Source: Mycogone perniciosa
Taxonomy: Eukaryota > Ascomycota > Sordariomycetes > Hypocreales > Hypocreaceae
DNA length: 64,000 nt
NCBI GenBank assembly: GCA_025331125.1
Contig: JAOALB010000109.1
Location: 124,001 to 188,000 of the forward strand
Direction of reading: 5' to 3'
Shown here: in pieces, positions 34,704 to 47,900 of the stretch
Position numbering within the stretch: position 1 is the stretch's first letter
Layout: the number at the start of each line of letters is the position of its first letter
Notes under the pieces: generated by a model
What the model saw: only the letters and a program-made list of their open reading frames with translations
Told to the model about the DNA's origin: nothing
The model's database searches: none
Program-made: the position numbers and the translations under genes

Positions 34704-35107
34704 AATTCTATAACCTCTTGACTAGCTATCAAGAAAATAAGCTTAATAACGCTCTCTTGCCCCTCTTAGGCACTTAAAGAAAGATAGCGAATGCTATTAG
34801 ACTTTAAGTAAACTAGGGATAACTAAACCTCGCTGACGCTAGGCAGGCAGTACTTTAGCGACTTAAAAAGGAGGGCACTCCTTTACTTTTAAGGTAAAAG
34901 GAGACTATAGTCCTTTTATTTACGCCTAAAAAACACTGCATTAACAATAAATATATTAAAACTAATATCCCTAGACTTAATTTTAGCTTTAATATAAAAC
35001 CTAATATCTCTTTCTTTTTAAAAAGGACTTAAAAAGGCATTTTTTCCTCCCTTTAAAGGAGGCTAATAAAAGCCTTTACCTTTATAAATAAAAAGCAAAT
35101 AAATATA
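34650..35107 (-). repeat. Inverted copy of 56735-57174 (LINE-like segment, edge)
   Basis: The reverse complement of this segment matches 56735-57174 along its length, starting at an AAGCTT in both copies. The first 90 bases are nearly free of RIP here but mutated in the other copy; from about 34740 both are TA-rich. It ends where the outer Gypsy LTR starts. Confidence 0.7.
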
Positions 35108-35232
35108 TATAACGATCCGGGTTGATTCTTAATAGTTAAACCAAGGTTCGCAGGGTTTATATTAATAGAGAGGTTAAGGATAAATACTAAGCAGGGTAAT
35201 ATAGTTATAATTATATAGAATAGGTAATTCTA

Positions 35233-35609
35233 TATTATAACCTGACCAGGCCAAGGCCTAGGTCTAGAGGAATGTCGGAACAACGGGCCAATAGGAACAT
35301 AATTACTAGGGTATATACTAAATCACTAATAATTAAGGATATATATAAGTAATTATAAACCTTAAATTATTAAAAATATAGCTATATTCTCTAATAATTA
35401 TTATAACTCTCCTTTATATATACATAACTAGCTTATTACTTATTTAATATAGTTACTTAAACAGTTATTAATAATTATATTTACTAAAACCACCTATTTT
35501 ATAGAATTATAATTATATTACCTTACTTGGTATTTATCTTTAACCTTTTTATTAATATAAACCCTGTAAACTTTAATTTAACTGTAAAGAATTAACCTAG
35601 ATTATTATA
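35233..35609 (+). repeat. 5' LTR of the second Gypsy (type B)
   Basis: Begins TATTATAACCTGACC (TG...CA ends RIP-mutated) and ends CTAGATTATTATA. 377 bp, the same as the copy at 57806. Confidence 0.75.
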
Positions 35610-38600
35610 TATTAACAACTTTTATTTAAAAGCTTATTAAGAATCTTAAGTAATAGTATAAATATATCCACTATAATATCCTCTTTTAATAAGTTTAATA
35701 CTTTACCCTTTATTCCACCTCCTCGCTAAAGGCAGGATAATAATAAAGATAATAATATAAGTAAAAGTAAAAATAAAAATAAAATCAATAAAACAAAATA
35801 ACTTCATATTTATATAAAGGAAGCCTTTTAATATATAAAAGCTAATTATATAAAATAGGAATAATACTATTAATATTTAATTGCTGAAAACGCTAGGCTT
35901 TAGTAGATAATTTACTAATAGTAAGCAATTATTATAAACTTACAGAATTAGGCCTTACCTGCTCTAAACTTTAAAAGGAATTAACCTTTAAAAGACTTAA
36001 AAGAGTCGCTTAAAATATAGCCTTTAAAGGCTTTTAATAAAAATACTATAACACTTTAACTATTTTTTACTTAACTATATAATTATTTTACCTACTTTTT
36101 AACTAGCTTTAATATCAAGATTAATAAAGTCTTTATAACTGCTAAATAATTTAAAGGAAATATTTTAAAGTAGTTTAAATTTATTTAAAGGGATTTCTTT
36201 AATAATAAAAGTAAAGTTAATAAATAAATATAGTTTATATTTATTTATTAGCTATAATTAATTTAAACAAAGATTAAGGAATATTTTTAATAATATTAAT
36301 AAAAGGTATACTATAAAGAATAAATTTATAAACTTAATTTAAAAAGGACATTACTTTAACTATATTATATACTTTAAAAACTATACTTTTAAAGTTAAAT
36401 AAAAAAAGTTTATTTTTATTAAATATTTTTATAATAAATTTAAGCTAAAAGTTAAAAAAAAAACTTATAAATTCTTTTATAATAAAGGTATTATTAAATT
36501 TATTAAAAAGTAAATAAATATAAATAATTTACTTTATAAATTTTATTTAAATATAAAGAAAAGATAATAGTAATTTAAATAAATTTATAAATATTAGAAA
36601 TATATAAATTAAAGTAAAAAGTAATAAAAATATATTACTAGCTTTAATAATAAAAGATTTAGTTAAATAGATTTAAATATTATTTGAAGGGGAAAGGTAA
36701 AAGTTATTTATTATAACTATAATAAATTAAAATATATTTTAAAACACTATAAAGCTTTATAAAAGCTAAAAACTAATAAACTTTAAAAGCCTACATGAAA
36801 ATTTAAATAAAAAGTTAATATAGTTTTCAAAACTAATAATTATATATAATTTAATTAAACTATATACTATAATAATAGCTGCTTTATTTATAAATCTAGT
36901 AATAATAAAAGCAGATAATGTTTAAAATAACTTAAAAAGATATTTATAATAAATTAAAGGGGATATTAATTAAAACTTAAATCTTTAATTTTTAAAGATA
37001 TAGTTAAAGAAAATAAAGTAAATAAATATTTACTGCATTTGAATAATTTAATAAAATGAAATTTAAACTTTAATTATATAAAGTTAAATAGGGATAATAA
37101 TATTTTAAATAAATAAATAATTACTATAATTAATTATTAATATTTTAATTAAATTACTATAAATAATAAAAGATAAACTAATAGCAGTAACTTTAATAAT
37201 AAAAATAAAGATAACCCTTTATAATATAGACTATTACTATATAATACTATACTTTTAAAACTAGAAAATATATTACCTATATATAATAACTTTAAAGGTA
37301 AATTAAATAAATATTACTTAAACTTAATTAAAAAAGTTACTATAAATATATAGTAAAATAAAATAAATTTACGCCTATATAAATAGCTTTATATATAAAA
37401 TAAAGCTAATAATAAAATAGCTGTTAAAGTTATTTTAATTACTTTAACTATATATACAAAAACCTATATATTTCTATATATAAAAAGACTATACTGTAAA
37501 TAACTTTATTTATAAAAAGTATTATATTATATTTTAAATTATTTATATTATATATAGGTATATAATATACTTTTAAAAAAAAGTAAAATATAATATACTT
37601 TTAATTAAAATCTTATTTTATTTTATAAAATAAATATAAGATTATAATACTTTTAAAAAATAGGCTATAATTATATAGTATTAAGACTTTAAGATTATTA
37701 TTATTAAACTAGATATTAAAACTTTAAAGAAATATTATTAACTATAAGACTTAAAAGATATAAATTTAAAGGATATTATATTTACTGTTAAGAGAAACTA
37801 ATAAAATAGCACTTTTACTATAATAAAAGGTTTAAATATAATTAATAATATTACTTAAAGTATAATAATTTAAAGTATATTATTTATAAACGAAATCAGT
37901 TAAGGGATTAATATATATAATAAGCTAATAATACTATATATTTATTACTAGAGTATATAAATACGCTATTTATTTATAGGAAAGACTTTAAAAATAGCGA
38001 ATATAAAAGTATATAGAGTATAAACCCACTTTAAAGGATAAAGAGATTAATTAAATTATAAAAGAGCTATATAGAAATTAATTTAACTTTATTACCTATA
38101 AAAGAATTGCTTATAATAAAAGAAGGTGGTATTTACTTTAAAAAACCCTAACTAACTATAAAATCCATATAAAAAAAAGAATTAGGAAATAATTAATGTT
38201 ACTTATAAAAGGGCTATAAAGTAATAATTAATAAATTATATCTTTTAAAATATTAAATGATAAAAGTAATAATAAAGATTTACTATATTTTAAATTAAAG
38301 ATAATAATTAGGGGATATTAGCTATATATATGAATAGATAGTAAAGTAATAGGCAATTTTATTGCACCTATAATTATAAATCGCTTATAGTTACTTTAAA
38401 AAAAAACTAAGCTATATTAACTTTATTAAATAAAAAGAAGAGCCTATATATATAATAATAAATCGGTTAAGTAAAAAACTAATTATTTTAAACTTAAATT
38501 CGCTAAATATAAAGGAGTAGTTCTTTATAATATAGTTAATATTAATAAATATAATATTATTTTCGGTTATTTTTAATTAAAGTTTAATAACTTTAATATT

Positions 38601-39089
38601 AATTAAGAAAATAGCTAGCTTTATTAGTATAATAATAAAGCTTCTTTAGCAATTAAAACTATTAAAAAGGCTTTAGCTATAGGGCAGAAATTCTATATAA
38701 AACCTTTAAATATATTAAAGAAAGGAATTAAAAAAGTTACCTTTAATTATAGAAATAATCTACTTAAAAGTAAAATTTAAGTAAAGTAAAAGACAAAATA
38801 AATAAATTTAAAGAATAATTACCTTTTTATAAAGAGTATTTAATAATATTAATAAAATACTGAAAATAAAAAGCTTTAAAATAGTAGTATTATTAAAATA
38901 GCTATAGAATATCCTTAAAGAATACTGGAAATATAATAAGCTATTTAAAGAAACACTTAATATAAAGCTATTAAAATACAGTTAATAGGACTATATAATT
39001 AAGCTTAAAGATAATATAAGCACAACTTTTTATAAAGTTTATAATCTAAATAAAAAGGAGCTTAAAAGCCTATATAATTATTTAAATAA

Positions 39090-39363
39090 TATCGCGGAGC
39101 GCGGTATAGCTATATAAAGTATAAAGAGAAATAGGAATAAACCTTGATTCTTATAATAAATATACTATAATGGCCTCGCTATATATATATATAGCTAATA
39201 TAAAGGAAAACATAAAATATATATATTATAAGCGCCTATATAGTTTAATATATCGCTTATATAATATATATTTTAGCTGGTATCTGCTATATAAGCAGAT
39301 AAAAGCTCCCTAGCGCTAATAAATATTAATAAATAATAGGTCTTTAGCTTACTTAACTTAATA
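39090..39363 (-). repeat. Copia LTR, left copy
   Basis: 274 bp, matching 52201-52474 throughout with mostly C/T and G/A differences. Confidence 0.8.
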
Positions 39364-39899
39364 TACCCCCCTAGTTAATAAAGCTATTCCTAATACTTTA
39401 TTAACTGTTATCCCAGTCTATCTATAGTATTATAACTATCTAGCTGTACTTTTAAAGCCTCTTTTATTTAATTAAAAGCTCCTTTATTATAAATATATAT
39501 TAATATTTTATTATTAAAGGTAAAAAGGATATAAATACTATAGTTATTATTTATCTATAATAATAGGAAATTAAATAATAAAACTTTTTAAGCAGGTAAA
39601 TTAATCCTAAACAGTTAAAATAAATATATTAGCTGTCTTTTAACTTTATTCTTTACTTTTTCCCTTTAATTATTAATATTATTATTATTATTAATAATAG
39701 TAGTATTAGCAGTATTAATATAGTTTTAGTAAATATTATACTTTTTATATATTCCTTTTATAGTATACTTTTATTAGCTAATAATAAAATTATAAAATAA
39801 AAATACCTTTTTAATTAAATATAGTTGCAGTTGCCCTTTAAAGGTAGCTTATTATAGCATTAATTATCCTTAAGCGGCTATACCTACTACTGCTCTTAT

Positions 39900-40270
39900 A
39901 CCAGCTACTGCTTTTACGCCAGCTTTTACTTTAGCTAGTCTAGTTTATATTACTGCGCCAGCTAGTCTAGTTATTTAGCCTCTCTTTTATTTAAAGTTAA
40001 AGCTTATTAAAAATCGCGAGGAAGCCCTTGCTAAACTACGCGCTGCGGCGTCTTTATTAGCTCCTCCTTTTACTCCTACAGCTTTTATTACTACTCTTAC
40101 TTTTACTTTAGCCTTTACCTTTATTATTACTGCTACTGCTTTAATTATTACTCCTATTACAGCTACTCCTGCAATAGTCCCTGCTTTTACCTCTACTCCT
40201 GCTACTGCTTTTACTGCTATACTATTATCCCCTCTTTATAAAGGTTATTTAAAGTCAGTAATTACCGGTA
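39900..40270. other. GC-preserved, low-complexity island inside the Copia element
   Basis: In contrast to its surroundings this stretch keeps CpG and GC-rich words (CGCGAGGAAGCCC, CGCGCTGCGGCG). It consists largely of short irregular repeats of GCTACTGCT / TTTTACT, and about 100 codons are open on the plus strand (Ala/Thr/Pro-rich, including EEALAKLRAAASLLAPP). It lies on the 3' side of the Copia RT. It may be a captured or more recent sequence. Confidence 0.4.
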
Positions 40271-43200
40271 AAAAAGATTTCTCCTAGTATATTACTATTA
40301 TTTACTTTTAATAGTATATTATTTATTTTAATAATAATTATTAATATACTCTTTAATATATTTCTTCCTTACTTTTACTATATTATTTGAATTAATTATA
40401 TACTTTATAGTTATTTAAAATTTATATTAATTATATACTAGCTCTTTTAAGCTGTAAATAAAGATAATTATTAAATAAATATATTATTCTTTTTTTTTAT
40501 AAGCTAATATAATTAAATAGTAATTTAATATAAAAAGGTATTGCGCTTTTAATTTAATTTATTAAAGGAAAAGGATTTAATTTATATTAAAAAGGCAGCT
40601 GCTTTAAGTAGCTATAATAATAATGCCTTTTATATAAAAGTATATAAAAGGTAAAAAGCTTTAAGTAATTAATTATTACAGTAATAAAGTATACCCTTTA
40701 TAGTAAATAGCCTTTAAGCTAAAATTAAATAGTTTCCTATACTTTTATATATTCTTTTCTAGTAATTATATATCTATTAGATTTAATAATACTTTAAAGT
40801 ATTTAAAGTATTATTAAAAAAAGGCTTTAATAAGCCTATTAATAGGTATAAAGTTAATAGAGAAATAAAAAACTAAAAATAATCTTTTTTAATATTCCTA
40901 TTAAAGTTATATATTTTATATATTAATATAATATAAGTAAATATTAATTTATATATTCTCTTTAATTATAAAATATAAAATTAACTAATTATTATAGTTA
41001 ATATTTTAATTAATATTAAAATTAAATTTTATTTTTTAAAAAAGGCAATATAAACCTATTATCTCTTTTAGTATTTAAATAAAAGTAAATAACTCTATTT
41101 TATTTATAGATATATTAACTATACTTTAATATATAATATTCTATAAAATAAAATTTAAAAAGAGTATAATAAAATACCTTTAAAATAATCTTTAAGTATT
41201 TATATTATTAATAAAAAAAGTATTACTTAAAGTAGTTAAGATTTATATTTCGCCTTGCCCTTTATATTAAAAAGCCAAAAAGTGCTATATATATAAATAG
41301 CAAATTAGCTAGTTAATTGCTTTAAAGTACTTTTTATTAAAGTAAATTAAAAACTGCAATAAAGTTAAGGTATTATAGACTATATCTAGCTTTATTATAA
41401 TAGCTATATAAAGTATAAATCTTACTTTTTCTTAATATATTTTAATAGTTACTTTTATAGCTTATATTATAGCTTTTTTAAACTTTATAATTAATATTAA
41501 AACTATAAAAAGCTATATTTTATTATTAAACTTAAATTATTTTATAACCTTTTTAAAATAAATTTTATAAAAAAGGTATATTTTGTACTCTTTATAGTTT
41601 TAAGTAATTTTAATATTTAAAAACTACTATATATCCCTTTTATTATAAAGCTTATACTTTACTTTAAAAGCATTTAATAGTTTAGTGTAAAAAGCTTTAT
41701 TATTATAATAATATATAATTAAAATATTATTTATATAAAATATAATAAAAATCTTTTCAGTTTAGTTATAAAAGAGGCAAGGCTCTTTAAAGCTTAAAAT
41801 TAACCTTTATTTCTTTAAAGTTAAAGATAATTTATTAAACTATAGTTTTAGCAAATCCTTTAGCCTATATAAAGCTTTAGCGAGCTTTAAATAAATATTT
41901 AATAGCTTAAAGCCTTTAAAAAGCTTATATATAACTAGTTTTAAATTTTTATACTTTAAAGTATTAAAAAAAGCGTTTTTAATATTATACTGCGTTAATT
42001 TAAAGTTAAATCTTACTATTAAAGCAATAAATATATAGAAAAAATGCGCTATTAATATAGCTATATATATACTCTCTATTATAAAGTATTCCTATAAGTC
42101 CCTTTAAACTATAAGTCGAGCTTTATAGCGTTTTAAATTTCTATTCTAGTTAAACTTATATATAAAAACCTAATATATAGGTAATAGCTTTATCTTTGCC
42201 TTTAAGTATAATATCTTTTACTAGGTTCTTTTCGCGCGCAGAGAGTTAATTTTATTATATGCAGCTTATTTAAACCTAGCTTTAAGTAAATACTTTATAA
42301 GCTTTTTTTAGTCTTTTAACAGTTTCGCTAAATCCTTTTAATAAATAGTTTATTTATAAAAAGCAATACTTTTCTAAAAGGAAGCTTTTTAATCTATTAC
42401 TATACTAAAAACAGTAAATACTATTACTATACTTTTTAATTTACTATTTATTAACTTTTATTAATTAAGCAGCAGTTAATATAATATTAAACTAAAAAGT
42501 CTTATAATTATTAAGTATATATTAGGTTTATTATCTTTTCAAGCAGTATTTAAAGTATATATTTTAATCTTATATACTAGGAAATACTTATTAGCTTTTT
42601 TCGCAGGTTATTTCCTTTAAAGTCTTATACTCTTATAAATATTAACTACTGCTCTGCTATTTAAAGAATTATTAGCTGGCTTTTCCTTTAAAATCTACTT
42701 TTTTAATATAAAAGTAAGTAAGTCTTTTATATACTAGTCTGCCTTTAACTATAGCAGTTTATCCTTTTTTATTAAATAATATACCTTTAATATATAAAGC
42801 TATTTTTCTATTAACTCTTTTTCTTTAAAAAGGGGTAAGTTACTTTTAAAAGTATTATTTAAGGTTCCTATTAGCGCGCTAATTTTATTTATAAAGATTA
42901 ACTATTCTAGGGTAGCCTTTAATATTTAAAGACTAAAACGTCCTTTTAAATACACTAATAGTTTACTTAAAGTATTTATTAAACTAATTTTAATACTTTA
43001 TATAATTTTTACCTTTAAAAGTATACTTTCTTTTTCTATATTACCTATAAAAATATCTTTTACTGTAGGAATATATATTAAAAAGAGTTTAAATTCTAGT
43101 TTATTTTCTTTAACTTTATTAAACAGCTTATTTAACTTAGCTATAAAGAATTTATCTATACTTTCTTTTTTACTATTAAAAAAGTTAATTTTATTAAATT

Positions 43201-44549
43201 ATATATTTTTTATAATAATTACTTTTACTAGGCAGGGTAACTAAATGCAATATATCTTATTTACAGTATATTTAATAAAATATTTAATTAGGCCTTTAAG
43301 CTTTATTTCAAATTCTCTTTTATTGCAGCCAGCTTTGCAGTCTTTATTAAATATATAGGCGCAGCAGCTGTATATATAAAGTCCGCTTTAATCTGGCTAT
43401 AAATCTATAGACAGCTCCTTTATTAAAAAGGGCGTAAAATTACAGAACTATTACTTTAATTTTTCAATAGGTAATATTATAGTAAGGCTATATATACAGC
43501 TTATATTAATAATATACACTATAGCTTTTATACTTTTAGGCTATAAATTAGTTAAAAGGCTTACAGCTTTAAGTATCTTTATCGATTTATTTATAACTTC
43601 TTAACCTGCGCACTTTAAGGCGCTATTCAGCTTATATATATAAAAATAGGCGAGCTTTAAGATAATTCCTTTTGCATTTACTTAAATCTAGAAGCGTATT
43701 AAGCCTTTAACTATAATTATAGCTTTTTTATTATCCTGCTTAAAAGAATATATATAAATATTATATTGCATTTTTACTATACTTATAAAGTTAAAGAGAG
43801 TATTAAAGATAGTATCCTGTTCTTTATTTAATAAAGGGCATATATATAACTATAAAGCGTATTCTTTTTTAAGCATTAAAAGCTAGTTATCTTTATTATA
43901 ACTATAAGGATAGTCTTGAAAATCCCAGTGCACTTTAAAGAACAGTTTTAGTGCTTATCTCTTAAACATTCTGCAAGAGATAACCTATTTTATATATATA
44001 AAAGCATAGGCTTTGCACTTTATTGGCATAGTTCCCTTAATATATATATTCCTTGCGATCTTTACTAGTAGTCTAAGCGCTTCTAGGCCTAAATGTCTTA
44101 ATTATAGGTGCTAGAGCTGCTTTAAATCATTATATAGTATTAATAAATTATATATTAGTTTTCTCCTTCTTCCTAATATTATATAAATATAATAGTTTAC
44201 GCTAAAAAAAAGGAATAAAACAGTTATACTGCTTAGGATAATATACTTAAAGATAGGGGCAATATAAAGCGATAAGGGTTTATATTAAAGAAATAAAAGA
44301 TTATACCTATACTTTACTTTCCCTATAACAGTATTTAAATTTACTATACTAATATAAAGTATATTATTGCACCCTATAAGCTATATTCCCACTTTCTGAA
44401 GCTTTAATGAAAATATAATATTAATATAAAATCCTTTAACTATAGCTATATCTGTAAGCTTTACTAAGCGCGCTGCTTTCTGGTATAGATTATAGAGAGT
44501 ATCCTTTAATCGGCGGCGTCCTTTTCCGGCTATAAAATACCTAGCTCCT

Positions 44550-44934
44550 TGTAACGATCCGGGTTAGTCCTTAACAGTTAAACCGAGGTTTATAGGTTTA
44601 TGTTAACAGAAAGGTCAGGGATAAATAAGCAGGGTAATATAGTTACAATTCTGTAAAATAGGCGGTTCTAGTAAATGTAATTTATTAATAACTATTTAAA
44701 TAGCTATATTAAATGATTGTAATTTATCTAGTCTTATATATAAAGGAGATATATAGTAAATATACTTAGATTGTTTAAATTATAGTAATCCTATTAATCT
44801 AGGATTATGGTTTTATACAGTAATCCCTTTTATAAAATCGCGCTTATAGCTGCAATCTATTAGTAATTAGTTAAAGGTTCCGATATTCTGCCATAATCCT
44901 ATAACTAGGTTTTCGATATAGTTAGGTTATAATA
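44550..44934 (-). repeat. LTR of nested Gypsy, left copy
   Basis: Begins TGTAACGATCCGGG and ends GGTTATAATA; followed by the CCCCCTCC polypurine side. Confidence 0.8.
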
Positions 44935-47900
44935 TAATATCCCCCTCCTATTAATCTTATTTTCAAGACCTATTAATTCCCTTATAAGTTTTATCTGTTT
45001 ATTCTTTTTACTTTTCTTATATTAATATTATAATAGATTATATTGCTAAACCTTGCGCTTATAAATTTAATAAGCATACTTTACTTACGTCTTTAATTCT
45101 TTTTAAAGGCAATCCCGCTAATATACTTTACACCTTTTACTTTTAAAAGAAATTGGTTTATCGGATAGCGAGTAACTCTTTAAAGTGCAGCGAATATATA
45201 CATTAAGGCTGTTCCTATAATAGAGTTTTAGTTGCTTTGTCTTATATACTCCTTTTTTTCCTCTCCTCTATATCTTTCCATTAACTTTTCTAGTTATATA
45301 TATACTTAAACAGCAGAAAAAGCTTAAACTGAAAGAGGATAAAGTAAGCGAAAAGCTAAAGGGTCTTTATTTTCGTCTAGTAGAGCTTTAATTGCAGATT
45401 GCAGCGGCCGCGGAATATTTAAACTGCATTTAATATACTAAAAAAAAGGTATATAAGCAGTATACTAAACTTTTTAAATAGGGATTATAGGGTTTAAATA
45501 AAAAAGATAGTATACTGCCTTTTTTATTTGTCTAGGAAATAGAGGTAATAATTAATCTCTAATCGCTAAAGGTACCTGCTAAAGTAGATTAAGCTTTTTT
45601 AAAGTTTAGCGACGATTTTGCGGATTTAAGTCCTTTAATCTTAAAGACTAGTAAAACTGCTTAAGTTTATTTTTAGCGTTTAATAGGTATTCAGTAAATT
45701 CCTAAAAGTTATATTCCTCTCTATAGTTTTTCTATTTAATTAAATATTAGCGTTTATTATTTTCTGCTTTTATAGCTTTAATTTCTTTAACTTTATATTT
45801 TCTTTTAACGGCTAAAACTTTAATTCAATCTATAATTAATCTATTTTTTAAGTTATCTTATAATACTTTCTTAAATAGTAAAATATAAAATACTAAATAA
45901 ATTCAAATACCGTCTAGTAGTATAAGTTTATAAATAACTTTTAAAATAACCTTTTTAACTAGGTAAAGTTTAAGTTTTTTAAAATCTAATTTATCGCTTA
46001 ATTGTATTGTTTTAATATTTACAGTCTTTTTTCCTAGCGAATAACAATATAGGTAAACTATATCTCCCTCTTTAAAAATTAATCCCTTTAATTTATATTT
46101 ATTAGTATACTTTTTTATTCTTTTTTATATAGAGGTATACTTATATTTCCTTATATAACTACTTTATATTTTTAGCTTTAATTTATACTTTATTAATATA
46201 TAGGCCTTTCTTTAGCGCTTTATATATATCTAGTATAAAGCTATAATTAATATATATAAAGCTAAATCTAATTAACTTTAAAATATTACTATTATAGGAT
46301 ATTTATATAATTAATAACTTTTTTACTTAATTATTTTAGTTAAAGTTAATATAACTTTTTAAATAAACTTTAATAACCTAATTAATGCATTCTGTCTATC
46401 TGTTGATCTATAAATAATATATAGTATTAAGCTTATAATTTATACTTAACTAGTGTATAAATACTTACTAGAATTTAAATATAAAGGTTAATCTTTAATT
46501 AGAAATAATCTCGGCTAAAATTATATAATTGGCTGCAATAAATTATAAAAATATATAAGCTAATATTTCTATATCTATTACTTTTTTATATAAAAGGAAG
46601 TAAAAGTATTTAATAAATTAGTCTATAATTACTAAAATACTGTTATATTTAACCTTTAATCCTAATTTAATAAATAGTAGTAGTTTAATAATAAAGTTTA
46701 ATAAACTTAACTCTTATAATTATTCTAGTACTGGTAAAGGTTATAGTTTACTATATAGTTTATATTTTAAAATTTTAACTATTTTATAAATTATATAGCG
46801 AGAAATAATATTTTATATTACCTTTTTAAGCCTTTAAAACTTAAAGTACCTTTAAACTTATTTGCAGGTCTTGCAAATACCTTTATATCTATATACTAAA
46901 TATTAATAAACTTCTATAACTACATTTTTCTAAAGTTCGTCTAAAATTTAAATCTTTCTATTTTATTATTAAATTCCTTTATTATTAAACTCTATATCTT
47001 CTAGGAATTTATTATTATCCTAGGTAATATAATACTCTTTAATATATTAAAGTATAGTATTATTACTAAATACTTTATATATAGCTTAAAGCGCTATTTA
47101 TTAGTAATGTCCTTTAAGCGTTTATTTTAAGATCTGCCTAGTATATTTAATTTTTCTTTAATTGTAATTTATTTATCTGTTAAGTGCATTTACTTGTCTA
47201 TTCTCGGATCCTTTCTGATAGATTAAGATATAGTTAAATTCTAAAAGGTATTTTATATAGCGGATCTATTTTCCAGAGAGTTATTAAACTATCGCGAAAT
47301 ATATAATATTTTTATAGTTAATATATACTTTGACTTTATATATCCCTTTTAATAGGTAATATCGCTATTCTTTAAATATAAAAATAATAGTAAGGAATTC
47401 TTTATTATATATCGGATAGTTTAATTCTGCGCTATATAGTGCTTTAAAGTAAAAGGCAATAAAGCGTAGCTTACTGTTTTTATCCTTTTAATTAAGTTAA
47501 GCTTTTACAGTAAAGTTAAAAGCATTTATTTCGACTTTTATTTCTTTAAACAGTTTAAATATAATAAATACAGGTTTTTCTAAAATAAACTACTTAAGTT
47601 TATTAAAAGCTTCCTATATATTTAATACCTATAAAAACTTTTAATCTTTTTTAATAAATTTATAAAGAGTTTATATAATACTTCTATAGCCTTTAATAAA
47701 TTATTAATAGTAGTTAATAAGTCTTAAAAAGCTTTAGACTTCTTTAACTGTTATAGGTATAGGCTAGTCTTTTACTGCTTGCACTTTTAATAGATTTATA
47801 TAAATTTCTTTAAAGGTAATAATATACTTTAAGAAAGTAACTTTCTATATATAGAATTTGTATTTTTTAGGTTTTATAAGTAGTTTAGTATTTTATAGTA

